From assembly GCF_014195485.1 (NCBI RefSeq), contig NZ_JACIBU010000001.1:434001-498000 (forward strand): 64,000 nucleotides of DNA. The letters are read 5' to 3'. How positions within the stretch are numbered: position 1 is the first letter of the stretch; each line of letters starts with the position of its first letter. The notes under the pieces were generated by a model. That model worked only from the letters and a program-made list of their open reading frames with translations, did no database searches and was not told where the DNA came from. The position numbers and the translations under genes were made by a program. This document shows positions 7,378-15,730 of this stretch, piece after piece. The DNA comes from Modestobacter versicolor (lineage in GTDB: Bacteria; Actinomycetota; Actinomycetes; Mycobacteriales; Geodermatophilaceae).

Positions 7378-8322
7378 TCATCGCGGCGTCGCCGTCGGGA
7401 AGGGGGCGGGCAGCGCGAAGTCGTCCGAGAGCAGGTCCTGGTCGAGCACGGCGGCGGCCACCTGACCGGCCGCGCCGGCCGCCGTCACCGACGCCAGCGG
7501 CATGGGCAGGGTGGAGCGATGGGCCATGTCCCCGGCGGCGTAGATCCCGGGCACGGAGGTGCGCCCGAACTCGTCCACCTCGATGCCGCCGTCGGGCAGC
7601 AGTGCGCACCCCGCGCCGCTGGCCAGCGCGGACCGCTGACGGGTGGAGCTGGCGACGAACAAGGCATCACGAGGGAGTGTGCCGCCGTCACTGAACCGGA
7701 GCTCGGTCAGGCGGGATCCCCGGGCGCCGAGTTCGACGAGTCGTTCGGGTCGGACGCCGACCCCCGCCCTGCCGAGCACGCCGTCGTCCGGGGCGGTGAG
7801 CTCGGCGCCGTCAGTGCAGAGCACCACGTCATCCGTGAACCGCGTCAGCTGCAGGGCCAGTCGCACCCGCTGCGGTGACGCTCCCTGGACGGCGACTGCC
7901 TGCCCGTTCGTCTCCCAGCCGTGGCAGTAGGGGCAGTGGAAGACCGACGATCCCCAGAGCTCTGCCATCCCCGGGATCGGCGGCAGGACGTCGACCAAGC
8001 CGGTGGCGAGGAGCACCCGGCGTCCGGCGACCGGCCGGCCCGAGGCGACCGTGGCTTCGAAGCCGGCGCGCGTCGGCGTGAGTCCCGTCGTCTCCTCGGA
8101 CCGGATGGTGATGGCCGGGTAGCGGCCGAGGTCGGCGAGCGCAGCGCGGCGGTACTCCTCGGGCGGCGTGCCGTCGCGGGTGAGCACGTTGTGCATGCGG
8201 TGCGCCGGGGCATTGCGTGGCCGCCCGGCGTCGAGCACGCACACGTCGCGATGCGAACGACCGAGCATGAGCGCCGCCGACAGGCCTGCCACGCCACCAC
8301 CGATGATGAGCACGTCGAACAC
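7378..8322 (-). CDS. Thioredoxin reductase-like NAD(P)/FAD-dependent oxidoreductase
   Basis: A 314-residue flavoprotein of the thioredoxin-reductase class. The FAD loop is at the N-terminus (VFDVLIIGGGVAGLSAA), a CPYC redox motif (FHCPYCHGWE) at about residue 132, and the FAD-closing motif GIYAAGDMA near residue 275. The usual NADPH GxGxxA loop is weak (AVQGASPQRV), so this belongs with TrxR-like proteins whose partner is uncertain rather than with true TrxB. It likely reduces a disulfide protein or small disulfide in the cytosol. The GTG at 8322 has GAGGGAGGG upstream. It is transcribed away from a MerR gene through a palindromic promoter (8364-8394), which argues for control by that regulator. 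Confidence 0.88.
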   Translation of the reverse strand: MFDVLIIGGGVAGLSAALMLGRSHRDVCVLDAGRPRNAPAHRMHNVLTRDGTPPEEYRRAALADLGRYPAITIRSEETTGLTPTRAGFEATVASGRPVAGRRVLLATGLVDVLPPIPGMAELWGSSVFHCPYCHGWETNGQAVAVQGASPQRVRLALQLTRFTDDVVLCTDGAELTAPDDGVLGRAGVGVRPERLVELGARGSRLTELRFSDGGTLPRDALFVASSTRQRSALASGAGCALLPDGGIEVDEFGRTSVPGIYAAGDMAHRSTLPMPLASVTAAGAAGQVAAAVLDQDLLSDDFALPAPFPTATPR

Positions 8323-8363
8323 GGGATCGCCCTCCCTCTCGAGGAGCCTTGACGGACGACCGC

Positions 8364-8394
8364 ACTCTGCGACTTCATGTCGACATGAGGTCAA
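8364..8394 (-). promoter_or_regulatory. MerR-type promoter and operator for the TrxR-like gene
   Basis: Reading leftward: -35 TTGACC (8394-8389), a 19-base spacer (8388-8370), then CAGAGT (8369-8364) as -10. The near-perfect palindrome GACTTCATGTC/GACATGAGGTC (8371-8392, one mismatch) overlaps the -35 and fills most of the spacer. A 19-base spacer with a centred dyad is the hallmark of MerR/SoxR-family control. The -10 matches consensus at only three positions, as expected of an activator-dependent promoter. Confidence 0.7.
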
Positions 8395-8792
8395 GCGAGA
8401 CGTGGAGCATCGGTCAGCTCGCCGCCCGTCTGGGCAGACCGCCACACGTGCTGCGGCACTGGGAGACGGTGGGTCTGCTCCGTCCCGCCCGGGACGTCGG
8501 AGGGCGCCGGTGCTACGGCCCCGACGACCTCTCCCGGATCGCCGTGATCGTCCGTGGCAAGGAAGCAGGGATCGGCCTCGACGAGCTGAAGGCCATCCTG
8601 GATGCGGACCCTGACGCCCGCCTTCGCCTGCTCCAGGCCCACCATGCAGAACTCGACCGGCGCATCACGGCGATCCAGGCCTCCCAGCGCCTCACCCGAC
8701 ATGCTGTCGACTGCGAGGCGGGGGACTTCACCACCTGCCCGAACTTCCAGGCGCTGGCGCGGGAGGTGATCGGAGACGGTGTCCCCGCGTAG
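8385..8792 (+). CDS. MerR-family transcriptional regulator
   Basis: A 135-residue regulator. The MerR winged helix is at residues 5-75 (SIGQLAARLGRPPHVLRHWE, then LLRPARDVGGRRCY), followed by a long dimerisation helix (about 80-115) and a short C-terminal tail with two cysteines (CEAGDFTTC) that could sense oxidants, metals or thiols. The ATG at 8385 lies inside the palindrome; an in-frame TTG at 8349 is the alternative but would put the operator inside the gene. Neighbour context (divergent thioredoxin reductase-like gene, shared operator) suggests a thiol- or redox-stress switch that activates the reductase and represses itself. The inducer is not known. Confidence 0.88.
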   Translation: MRSSETWSIGQLAARLGRPPHVLRHWETVGLLRPARDVGGRRCYGPDDLSRIAVIVRGKEAGIGLDELKAILDADPDARLRLLQAHHAELDRRITAIQASQRLTRHAVDCEAGDFTTCPNFQALAREVIGDGVPA

Positions 8793-8926
8793 CGACCAGC
8801 ACCGGTAGGGGCAGCGATGAGAACCGTGGCGGTCCGGGTCTCCCTCCCGCCCTCGGTCGCGTCAGGTCGCGGACCTGGGCCTCGGCGCGTCGTGCGGGGG
8901 CTCCGCTGTGCGGGCGGGTGGTGTCC

Positions 8927-9922
8927 TCAAGGACTCTGCGGCGCAGCTGTGGTGGCGGTGACAGCGCCGCGCACCGCGCTGACTCGGAGGCGGTCGGACA
9001 AGGCGAGCACCTCGTCACGCAGGGCGTCCGGGGTGATCACCTCGAAGTCCCAGCCGAGCCCGGCCAGCATGCGGGCCATGCCGTCGAGGCGCTCGGCGCG
9101 CGTCTCGAGGAGCACTCCGCCGACGTGCTCGCTCAGCCGTCCCGCGCTCCGGGGCAGTCGGTCGCGCGCATCCACGAGGGTGGTCTGCAACACGACCGAG
9201 ACCTCGTGCGACCACCTGACCGCCGCGATGCCCGACACGACCTGCGTCGTGGCCTCGAAGTCAGCGGGCACGAGGTAGGAGCCGTCGCCCTGCTCGACTG
9301 AGGCGATGCGGTCCAAGCGGAAGGTCCGCACGTCATCACGGCCGTGGTCGTGTCCGGTGACGTACCACCGGCCGGAGTGGAAGACCAAGCCGTAGACATC
9401 GAGCTCACGCTGCGACTCCCGCCCGTCCCAGGCGGTGTACGCGATCAGAACGGTGCGCCGCGCCTGCGCAGCCGAGGCGAGACCGAGCAGCGTGTCGGCG
9501 CCGGCGGGAGCGGTGGCCCGCACCGGGGTCGTGAACTGTGCGGTCGAGAGCAGGCTGTCGAGCCGCTGGCCCAGGGCCCGCGGCAGCACACGCGACACCT
9601 TGGCCAGCGCGCTCGCCGTCGCTGCGTGGTCGGTGGTGGCGAGCCCCGCGCGTTCCGCGGCCCTGAGCCCCAGGACGACGGCGACGGCCTCGTCGTCGGT
9701 GAGCATGAGCGGCGGCAGCTTGTAGCCCGGTGAGAGCCGGTAGCCGCCGTACCTGCCTCGTTGCGCCTGGACGGGGATGCCGAGGTCGGCGAGGTGCTCG
9801 GCGTAACGACGCACCGTGCGCTCGTCGACCCCGAGCCGAGCAGCGAGATCGCCGACGGTGCGCTGCCCGCCCGTCTGGAGCAGCTCCAGCATGGCCAGCA
9901 CGCGAGCGGTCGGGCGGGTCAC
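8927..9922 (-). CDS. WYL-domain transcriptional regulator
   Basis: A 331-residue regulator. The N-terminal helix-turn-helix (residues 1-60; TVGDLAARLGVDERTVRRYA) binds DNA, and the middle WYL domain (about 130-215) shows the expected pattern WDGRESQRELDVYGLVFHSGRWYVTGHDHGR and a following FRLDRI strand; the C-terminal WCX extension completes the fold. WYL domains are ligand sensors, probably of nucleic acids or nucleotides. GAGGAGGGCC stands right before the GTG at 9922 and fixes the start. The gene is divergent from an alpha/beta hydrolase whose start is 90 bases away, which is the likely local target. It converges with the MerR gene across about 130 bases without a strong hairpin. Confidence 0.9.
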   Translation of the reverse strand: MTRPTARVLAMLELLQTGGQRTVGDLAARLGVDERTVRRYAEHLADLGIPVQAQRGRYGGYRLSPGYKLPPLMLTDDEAVAVVLGLRAAERAGLATTDHAATASALAKVSRVLPRALGQRLDSLLSTAQFTTPVRATAPAGADTLLGLASAAQARRTVLIAYTAWDGRESQRELDVYGLVFHSGRWYVTGHDHGRDDVRTFRLDRIASVEQGDGSYLVPADFEATTQVVSGIAAVRWSHEVSVVLQTTLVDARDRLPRSAGRLSEHVGGVLLETRAERLDGMARMLAGLGWDFEVITPDALRDEVLALSDRLRVSAVRGAVTATTAAPQSP

Positions 9923-10012
9923 GGCCCTCCTCGGCGCTGCTGGGAAAGAAAGGTGACGCGGGGCCAGCATACCGGGCGGAGTCTGTCCGCAATCGTGCTT
10001 AGCGTTGCCGCC

Positions 10013-10759
10013 ATGAACACCGCCACCTACGTCCTCGTCCCCGGCTTCTGGCTCGGCGCCTGGGTCTGGAGCCCCGTCGCAGACTCGCTGCGTGAGCGCG
10101 GCCATGTCGTGCACGCCGTCGATCTCCCAGGCATGGGCGAACGCGCCCACCTCGCCTCGCCCGAGACCGACCTGACGACCCACATCGACGACGTCGTCCA
10201 CCTGCTCGAGCAGCGGGACCTGTACGACGTCGTGCTCGTCGGCCACAGCTACGGCGCCCTCGTGACGACCGGTGCGGCGGACCGCGTGCCTGAGCGCGTG
10301 GCGCGCCTGGTCTACGTCGACTCGGGGCCCCTGCCGGACGGCATGGCACAGGCCGACTTCGAGGGACCCGACGCGCGCGCGGCCAACGACGATCTGGTCA
10401 TGACGCACGGCGAGGGCTGGAAGCTCCCGCCGCCGCCCTGGGGCGTACTCGCGGCCGAGGTGGCCGAGGTCGACGACGCTGCCGTCGCCGCGCTGGTCGA
10501 AGGCTCCCAGCCGCAGCCCTGGCTCACCGCCACCCAAGCGGTCGCGCTCACCGGCGCCTGGCAGCGGCTGCCCCGGACGGGTGTGCTGTGCAGCTTCAGC
10601 CTCGAGCAACTGCAGCAGATGGCACCGCACGCACCGGTGTTCGCGCACATGGTCGACGGCGACTGGACGTACGTCGAGCTCCCGACGTGGCACTGGCCGA
10701 TGGTGAGCCGACCGGCGGAACTCGCCGAGGTGCTGGGTCGGTCAGCCGCTAGCGCGTGA
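10013..10759 (+). CDS. Alpha/beta hydrolase
   Basis: A 248-residue cytosolic alpha/beta hydrolase of the esterase/EstC-like group (small esterases near salicylate- or cyanohydrin-type hydrolases). It starts TYVLVPGFWLGAWVWSPVAD, giving the oxyanion-hole GFW, then the nucleophile elbow GHSYGA at about residues 80-85. The catalytic His is probably the one in TWHWPMVSRP near the end, in the position where EstC-like proteins carry their final His. The substrate is unknown. The ATG at 10013 is in line with the family start. It is transcribed away from the WYL regulator, suggesting local control by it. Confidence 0.85.
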   Translation: MNTATYVLVPGFWLGAWVWSPVADSLRERGHVVHAVDLPGMGERAHLASPETDLTTHIDDVVHLLEQRDLYDVVLVGHSYGALVTTGAADRVPERVARLVYVDSGPLPDGMAQADFEGPDARAANDDLVMTHGEGWKLPPPPWGVLAAEVAEVDDAAVAALVEGSQPQPWLTATQAVALTGAWQRLPRTGVLCSFSLEQLQQMAPHAPVFAHMVDGDWTYVELPTWHWPMVSRPAELAEVLGRSAASA

Positions 10760-10821
10760 AGACCCGTGCCCGCGCCCACCCGCGACCATCCCTCCACCGC
10801 CCGACCGCTGCGGGGACGACG

Positions 10822-11373
10822 TCACGGGGCGCGCCTGCGCATCAGTGCCCGGGTCAGGACCTGGTCGCCGATGTGCACGGTCTCCACCTCGACGTGTCGG
10901 AAGCCTCGCCGCTCGAACACCGGCACGGCACGCCAGGAGGCGTGGGTGAGCAGGTCGGACACGCCGGCACGGGCGGCGGCCAGCTCGATCGCGTCGAGCA
11001 GCAGGCGAGCCACCCCGCGCCCACCGTGCTCCGGGGCGACGAACAGCTGGTCGACCTCGCCACGCTCCAGCTGACCCGTGGCCGCCAGGGCGATCGAGGC
11101 GAACCCGCCGACCCGGTCCGCCGCGTCGTCCGCGACGAGCACGGTCGTCTCCCGGATCATCCGTCGATGCCGGGAGACCGTGCGGGTCGAGGCCCATGCC
11201 TCCACCTGGGCCGGGCTGTAGTGCGTTGCGGCCACCTGTCGGATCGACGCCGAGCTCAGCGCCTGGAGGGCGTCGGCGTCCGAGAGGCGCGCGGGACGTA
11301 CGCGGAGCCCGCGGACCGCTCCGCCGTCCCGGAGCGACCCGCCCTGCGGGCCGGCGGGTGGGGGCGCGGTCAA
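10822..11373 (-). CDS. GNAT-family N-acetyltransferase
   Basis: A 183-residue acetyltransferase. The acetyl-CoA binding motif A is at about residues 110-130 (VDQLFVAPEHGGRGVARLLL, with the Q/RxxGxG/A loop as HGGRGVA), and motif B follows (FERRGFRHVEVE). The acceptor, small molecule or protein, cannot be told. The TTG at 11373 overlaps the stop of the upstream gene (TTGA arrangement) and there is no nearby ATG or GTG in frame, so coupled translation from TTG is the best reading. It forms a two-gene unit with the deoxyribosyltransferase-like gene. Confidence 0.82.
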   Translation of the reverse strand: MTAPPPAGPQGGSLRDGGAVRGLRVRPARLSDADALQALSSASIRQVAATHYSPAQVEAWASTRTVSRHRRMIRETTVLVADDAADRVGGFASIALAATGQLERGEVDQLFVAPEHGGRGVARLLLDAIELAAARAGVSDLLTHASWRAVPVFERRGFRHVEVETVHIGDQVLTRALMRRRAP

Positions 11374-11759
11374 GCGACGGCCGGGACGACGACGCCGGGG
11401 ACGTCCTCGAGCCGCGTGTAGACGGGCAGGCCGCGCTGCCTGGCGATCGCGACGTCCTGGTCGGCGCCGGTCGACTCACCGGGCAGGCGGAGCACGGCGT
11501 CGCAGTGGGCCAGCAGACGCTCGGCCGTCGGGTAGAGCACCTGGTCCGCCAGTGGGGAGTGGACGTCTGCGCCGGCACTGTGCAGCACGGGGAGGGCCAC
11601 CCACTCGCCGATCACCGGCAGGTGACCGGCCTGGAAGAGCGGCCAGGCTGCTCGTTCCAGCGTGCGGAGGTTGGCGGCCATGAGCTCGGGGTCGTCCCCG
11701 GTCCCGGAGCGGTACGGCCCGGCGATCAGGACGAGGAGTGGTCGTGCAGCCGTTGTCAT
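11370..11759 (-). CDS. Nucleoside 2-deoxyribosyltransferase-like (DUF4406-type) protein
   Basis: A 129-residue cytosolic protein of the nucleoside deoxyribosyltransferase fold. It opens with the strand LLVLIAGPYRSGTGDDPELM, in which AGPY and the following polar loop form the nucleotide-binding site, and later has CDAVLRLPGESTGADQDVAIARQRGLPVY, the typical strand-loop-helix with G-S-x-G-A-D. Family members cleave or move N-glycosidic bonds of nucleosides, or bind nucleotides in phage and conjugative contexts; the exact reaction is unknown. It starts 41 bases from the divergent DeoR regulator, a pairing that suggests nucleoside or sugar-linked control. Confidence 0.75.
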   Translation of the reverse strand: MTTAARPLLVLIAGPYRSGTGDDPELMAANLRTLERAAWPLFQAGHLPVIGEWVALPVLHSAGADVHSPLADQVLYPTAERLLAHCDAVLRLPGESTGADQDVAIARQRGLPVYTRLEDVPGVVVPAVA

Positions 11760-11771
11760 GGCTGCAGACTA

Positions 11772-11785
11772 TGCACAAACGTGCA
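11772..11785. promoter_or_regulatory. Inverted repeat between deoxyribosyltransferase-like gene and DeoR gene
   Basis: TGCAC (11772-11776) and GTGCA (11781-11785) flank four bases (AAAC). It sits in the 41-base divergent gap, 12 bases before one start and 15 before the other, so a bound DeoR protein would block both. The site is short and the assignment is inference from position. Confidence 0.45.
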
Positions 11786-11800
11786 ACAATCGGAAGCATC

Positions 11801-12595
11801 ATGCAGCCACCATCAGACCGCCGCGTACTCGTGACCGAACGTCGTGACCTCCTGCTCGGACGGCTGCGTCGCGACGGGCGCGTCCTCTCCACGGACGTCG
11901 CGGCCGAGCTGGGGGTGAGCGAGGACAGCGTCCGGCGGGACCTCCGGGAGATGGCCGCGGCCGGCCTGTGCCAACGCGTCTACGGCGGAGCTGTCCCGGC
12001 GTCTCCGGCCGTGGCGGACTACGGCACTCGCCGTGGCGTGGCCGTGGACAGCAAGGCGCGCGTGGCAGTGGCAGCCGTCGGCCTCATCGAGCCCGGCGAC
12101 ACCGTGATCCTCGACGGGGGCACGACCGCGCTCGCCGTCGCCCGTGCGCTGCCGCGTGATCTCGACGCGACCATCGTCACGCACAGCCCCACGGTGGCCG
12201 CGGCGCTGGTCGACCACCCCAGTGTCGAGGTCTACGTGCTGGGAGGCCGCCTGTTCAAGCACTCCGCGGTCGCCTCCGGAGCGGCTGCGGTGGAGGCGGC
12301 CGAGGCGGTCAACGCAGACCTCTTCCTGCTGGGCGTCACCGGTGTGCACCCGGACAGCGGCCTGACCACCGGCGACGCCGACGAGGCGGCGATGAAGCGT
12401 GCGCTGTCCCGGCGAGCCGCGGACACCTACGTGCTGGCCAGCACCGAGAAGATCGGTGCCGCGTCGCGGTTCTCCGTCCTGCCGCTGTCGGCCGTGGCCG
12501 GCGTGGTGACCGACGCGCCCGCCGACGACGAGGCCGTGGCGCGGCTGGTGCGGATGGGCGTCCGGATCGTCCCGGCACCCGTCGACCCGGCGTGA
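11801..12595 (+). CDS. DeoR-family transcriptional regulator
   Basis: A 264-residue sugar-phosphate-responsive repressor. The DeoR helix-turn-helix is at about residues 10-60 (RRDLLLGRLRRDGRVLSTDV, then GVSEDSVRRDLREM, the signature recognition helix), and the sensor domain (about 80-245) has the expected DGGTTALAVA and LGVTGVHPDSGLTTGD loops that bind phosphorylated sugars. The ATG at 11801 is preferred over upstream in-frame starts because it lies just before the helix-turn-helix. The divergent deoxyribosyltransferase-like/GNAT unit is the probable target. It converges with the first phosphatase gene. Confidence 0.92.
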   Translation: MQPPSDRRVLVTERRDLLLGRLRRDGRVLSTDVAAELGVSEDSVRRDLREMAAAGLCQRVYGGAVPASPAVADYGTRRGVAVDSKARVAVAAVGLIEPGDTVILDGGTTALAVARALPRDLDATIVTHSPTVAAALVDHPSVEVYVLGGRLFKHSAVASGAAAVEAAEAVNADLFLLGVTGVHPDSGLTTGDADEAAMKRALSRRAADTYVLASTEKIGAASRFSVLPLSAVAGVVTDAPADDEAVARLVRMGVRIVPAPVDPA

Positions 12596-12634
12596 TCCGG
12601 CGTCCACGCCCGCGGAGCTCAACGCGGCAGCTCG

Positions 12635-12653
12635 CCGCCGTCGCTGACGGCGG
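12635..12653. terminator. Hairpin between convergent DeoR and phosphatase genes
   Basis: CCGCCGTC (12635-12642) pairs with GACGGCGG (12646-12653) around a three-base loop. It lies 40 bases after the DeoR stop and 49 bases before the phosphatase stop, so it can serve both strands. Confidence 0.65.
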
Positions 12654-12701
12654 TGCTGCTCAGCGTGCTCGTGGAGCGAGGGGGCAGGCAGCCCGACGGC
12701 G

Positions 12702-14837
12702 TCAGGCCGCGGGCACGTCGGGTGGCAGGCGGTTCGGCCCGGCCTCGGGTGGGCGGGGCTGGTCCTGGCGGTGGAGCCGGACGGCGATCAGCGCGACGTC
12801 GTCGTCGGGGATGGCGGGCAGCATGCGGTCCAGCACCTCGTCGACGAGTTCGTCGAGGTCGCGGCCGGCCAGCTCGGCGACGATCGCCTGCAGCCGTGCC
12901 AGCCCGTGGTCGAGGTCCTCGGAGCGGCGTTCGACCAGGCCGTCGGTGTAGAGCAGGACCACCGTCTCCCGCTGGACGGTGATCACCGACTCGCGTCGGG
13001 TGGTGCTCGGGTCGACGCCGAGGAGCAGGTCAGCGCGCTCGGTGGCGAGGAGCTCCACCTGCCCGTCGGGGGTCAGGACCAGCGGCGGGGGGTGACCGGC
13101 GTTCGACCAGCGCAGTCGGGTGAGTCCCTGGTCGTGCTCGTCGTCCGTCTGCTCGAGCCGGGCGACGACGGCCGTGGCGAGGATGGCCGACTGCAGCGCA
13201 TGCATGACCTGGTCGGCCTGGGCCACGACGGCAGCGGGCCCGTCGTCGTCATGGGCGCCGAGCGTCCGCACGACGGTGCGGATCTGGCCCATGGCGGCAG
13301 CCGCCTGGGTGTCGTGGCCGACGACGTCGCCGATGACGAGCACGGTGGCCCCGGCAGGCTGGAGGAACGCGTCGTACCAGTCGCCGCCGACCTCGGCGGC
13401 CTGCGCGGCCGGGACGTAGCGGACCACGATCTGCAGGTGGTCGGGCTGGGGAGGTGCGGTGAGCAGCGACCGCTGGAAGCCCTCGGCGAGGTCGCGCTGC
13501 TGCCGGTAGAGGCGGGCGTTGTCCAGCACCAGGCCGGCCCGGGCGGCGACGTGCCGGATGCTGACCAGGTCCTCGGGGCTGAACGGGCCCCGTCGGGCGC
13601 CGTTGCACACGGTCAGCAACCCGACCGGCCCGGTGCGCCCGGGCAGCGGCATGACCAGGACGGCCTCGGGGGCGAGGACGTCGACGAGGTCGCGGGCCAG
13701 GCCCGGCGCCAGCATGTCCTCCGCGAAACCTGCCGCGCCGGTCGGCAGGTGCTGGGGCTGCCCGGTGCGCAGCGCGCGGACGACGATCGCGTCGTCGTCC
13801 ATCACCGACAGCCGCGACTGCGCGTAGGCCTCGACGGTGTCGCGCATCGCCGGGTCGGTGTGCCACGAGGCGGCGGTCCGCAGCCCGCGACGGTCGCCGG
13901 CCGCGGAGGTGTCCTCGATCAGGGTGACGATGCACCAGTCGGCGACCGCGGGGGTGATCAGCCGCGCCAGGCGGGTGGCGGCGTCATCGGCGTCCAGGGT
14001 GCCGGCGAGCTCCTCGGTGATCCGGCTGAGCAGCTGCTCGCGGGCAGCGGCCCGCTCGGCCTGCTGGACGGCCAGGGCCCGGGCGGTGATGTCGACGAAG
14101 TGCAGCGCCAGCCCGGCGGGGCCGGGCACGGCCCGCACCTCGACCCACACGTCGAGCGGCTCGGGGTAGTAGGCGTCCAGCGCCTGGGTCTGGCCGGTGG
14201 CCGCGGCGCGGCGGTAGCTCCGCTCGAACTCCGTGCCGACGGCGGCGGAGAACTGGTCCCACAGGTCCCTGCCGAGCAGCTGCTCGCGCGGGTAGCCGGT
14301 GATGCGCTCGGCCTCGGTGTTGACGTGGGTGATCACCCAGTCGTGGTCCACCGCGATGAACCCGACCGCCATCGAGTCGACGATCTGGGCGATGCGCTCC
14401 TGCTCGGCGCGTCGCTCGGTGACGTCCCACGCGGCGCCGATCACCCGGACGGTGCGGCCGGCCTCGTCGGCCAGCGCGCGGCCACGTGCGGCCAGCCACC
14501 GGATGCCGCCGTCGGGGAGGACCACCCGGTACTCCGCCGAGTACTCCCCGACGGTGTCGACCGCGTCCTGCAGCAGCCCGGTGACCCGGTCGACGTCCTC
14601 GGGGTGCACCCGGTCGGTGAAGGCCGCGAAGGCCTGGTCGAAGGTGGCGGGGTCGTAGCCGAACAGCTCGATCAGCCGCTCGTCCCAACCGAGGTCGTCG
14701 GCGGCCAGGACCCAGTCGAACATGCCGACGCCGGCTGCGGTGACCGCCAGGTCCAGCAGCGCCCGGCGGGCCTCGCCCGGTCCACCGGCCAGCTCGGACG
14801 TCCTGGTGCGGGACGCGTCGTCGCCGTACTCGCTCAT
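12702..14837 (-). CDS. PAS-PAS-GAF-PP2C (SpoIIE-type) serine phosphatase
   Basis: A 711-residue multidomain sensor phosphatase. PAS 1 spans about 25-145 (GMFDWVLAADDLGWDERLIEL, ending RVIGAAWDVTERR), PAS 2 about 150-265 (ERITGYPREQLLGRDLW), GAF about 285-450, and the PPM/SpoIIE domain about 480-705. The metal-binding acidic residues are in place: VGGDWYDAF, IGDVVGHD, LLYTDGLVERR and IPDDDVALIAV. Such RsbU/RsbP-like proteins dephosphorylate STAS anti-anti-sigma factors and so free an alternative sigma factor. No transmembrane helix is seen, so sensing is cytosolic. The ATG at 14837 precedes PAS 1. The HATPase gene lies just upstream on the same strand, 136 bases away, a likely kinase/phosphatase pair. 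Confidence 0.92.
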   Translation of the reverse strand: MSEYGDDASRTRTSELAGGPGEARRALLDLAVTAAGVGMFDWVLAADDLGWDERLIELFGYDPATFDQAFAAFTDRVHPEDVDRVTGLLQDAVDTVGEYSAEYRVVLPDGGIRWLAARGRALADEAGRTVRVIGAAWDVTERRAEQERIAQIVDSMAVGFIAVDHDWVITHVNTEAERITGYPREQLLGRDLWDQFSAAVGTEFERSYRRAAATGQTQALDAYYPEPLDVWVEVRAVPGPAGLALHFVDITARALAVQQAERAAAREQLLSRITEELAGTLDADDAATRLARLITPAVADWCIVTLIEDTSAAGDRRGLRTAASWHTDPAMRDTVEAYAQSRLSVMDDDAIVVRALRTGQPQHLPTGAAGFAEDMLAPGLARDLVDVLAPEAVLVMPLPGRTGPVGLLTVCNGARRGPFSPEDLVSIRHVAARAGLVLDNARLYRQQRDLAEGFQRSLLTAPPQPDHLQIVVRYVPAAQAAEVGGDWYDAFLQPAGATVLVIGDVVGHDTQAAAAMGQIRTVVRTLGAHDDDGPAAVVAQADQVMHALQSAILATAVVARLEQTDDEHDQGLTRLRWSNAGHPPPLVLTPDGQVELLATERADLLLGVDPSTTRRESVITVQRETVVLLYTDGLVERRSEDLDHGLARLQAIVAELAGRDLDELVDEVLDRMLPAIPDDDVALIAVRLHRQDQPRPPEAGPNRLPPDVPAA

Positions 14838-14973
14838 CGACCCCGTCGACCCCCGGTGGCTGCGGCCGCCCGGACACCGGGTGGCGCCGCGACTGCCCGT
14901 CGTGCACGGCCCGGGCGAGCCCACGTCGTGGTCGCCGGAGGGGCGGTGCGGTCCGGGCAGGTCACGCGCGGCA

Positions 14974-15420
14974 TCAGACCGTGACCGGGACGATGCAGGC
15001 CCAGACGTGCTTGCGGACGCCGGCGACCACCCAGCCGTGCGCCGCCGCGAGCCGGGCGATCAGGTAGAGGCCGAGGCCGCCGAGTGAGGGATCGCGGTCG
15101 ACCGCAGGCACGGGGGGTTGGTCGGGGCGGGCGTCGCTGACGTCGATCAGCCAGCCGGAGGAGCAGCCGGTCACCGTGACCACGATCGGATGGCCGCTGT
15201 GCCGCAGGCCGTTGGACGCCAGCTCCTCGAAGGCCAGCAACAGCCGGTCCACGTCGTCCGGCTGTGCCCCCGCCGGCATCGCGCCGCCGGAGACGTCGTC
15301 GCGAAGGGCCGTCCGCGCGGCCGTGAGCTGAGCGGGGCGATCGATGTCCCACCGCCACTCCCGCTGCGCCCGGTCGCTGACATCGGGCAGCGAGAGCTGC
15401 GGCCAGTGCTCGGTGCTCAT
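14974..15420 (-). CDS. HATPase_c_2 ATP-binding protein (anti-sigma kinase type)
   Basis: A 148-residue RsbW/SpoIIAB-like protein. The N-box is FEELASNGLRHSG (about 75-87), followed by the ATP-binding aspartate loop (LIDVSDARPD) and the lid/G2 glycines (PSLGGLGLYLIARLAA). In partner switching these kinases phosphorylate a STAS protein and hold a sigma factor. The ATG at 15420 has AGGAGAAG directly before it. It is read in the same direction as the PAS-GAF phosphatase at 12702, and divergently from another phosphatase at 15731, so it sits between two possible antagonists. No STAS gene is adjacent; the nearest is at 27386. Confidence 0.88.
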   Translation of the reverse strand: MSTEHWPQLSLPDVSDRAQREWRWDIDRPAQLTAARTALRDDVSGGAMPAGAQPDDVDRLLLAFEELASNGLRHSGHPIVVTVTGCSSGWLIDVSDARPDQPPVPAVDRDPSLGGLGLYLIARLAAAHGWVVAGVRKHVWACIVPVTV

Positions 15421-15682
15421 CTTCTCCTGCCCTCCGTGCGCGCCCGCTGCTGGGCTCGTGCGGGCCGGTCCCGCTGGCCCGCGCCCGGCACCGGCTCGAC
15501 CCTTGGTCCGACGGGCAGGACCCACCGTCGCACACCCGACTCGCGGACCGCCGGTCGAGGTGCGGTGAGGGACCCGTCGACGTGGGGGCCCGAGGCCGGC
15601 ACCCCGTGCGCGCTCCGCCGCCCCGGCGGGGCCGCCACCCGCCCGGCCGGCGGATGCCGCATGATGGAACAGTCCAGATCAC

Positions 15683-15698
15683 GCGCGATGTGTCGCGC
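15683..15698. promoter_or_regulatory. Inverted repeat upstream of the second phosphatase
   Basis: GCGCGA (15683-15688) and TCGCGC (15693-15698) flank TGTG, ending 32 bases before the GTG at 15731. It is well placed for an operator or upstream promoter element, but no bound regulator can be named. Confidence 0.35.
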
Positions 15699-15730
15699 AC
15701 TCGCCAGACGCAGGGCTCGGGGGAAACCAC

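Noticed and set aside
8349..8384. TTG at 8349 as the MerR start
   Set aside because: It would place the operator inside the coding region and adds residues without family likeness; TTGACG there fits a promoter -35 for the MerR gene instead. The ATG at 8385 is kept.
12771..14984. A 737-codon plus-strand frame opposite the PAS-GAF phosphatase
   Set aside because: It is the antisense shadow of a well-supported four-domain protein and is made of Gly/Asp/Val/Gln runs without motifs.
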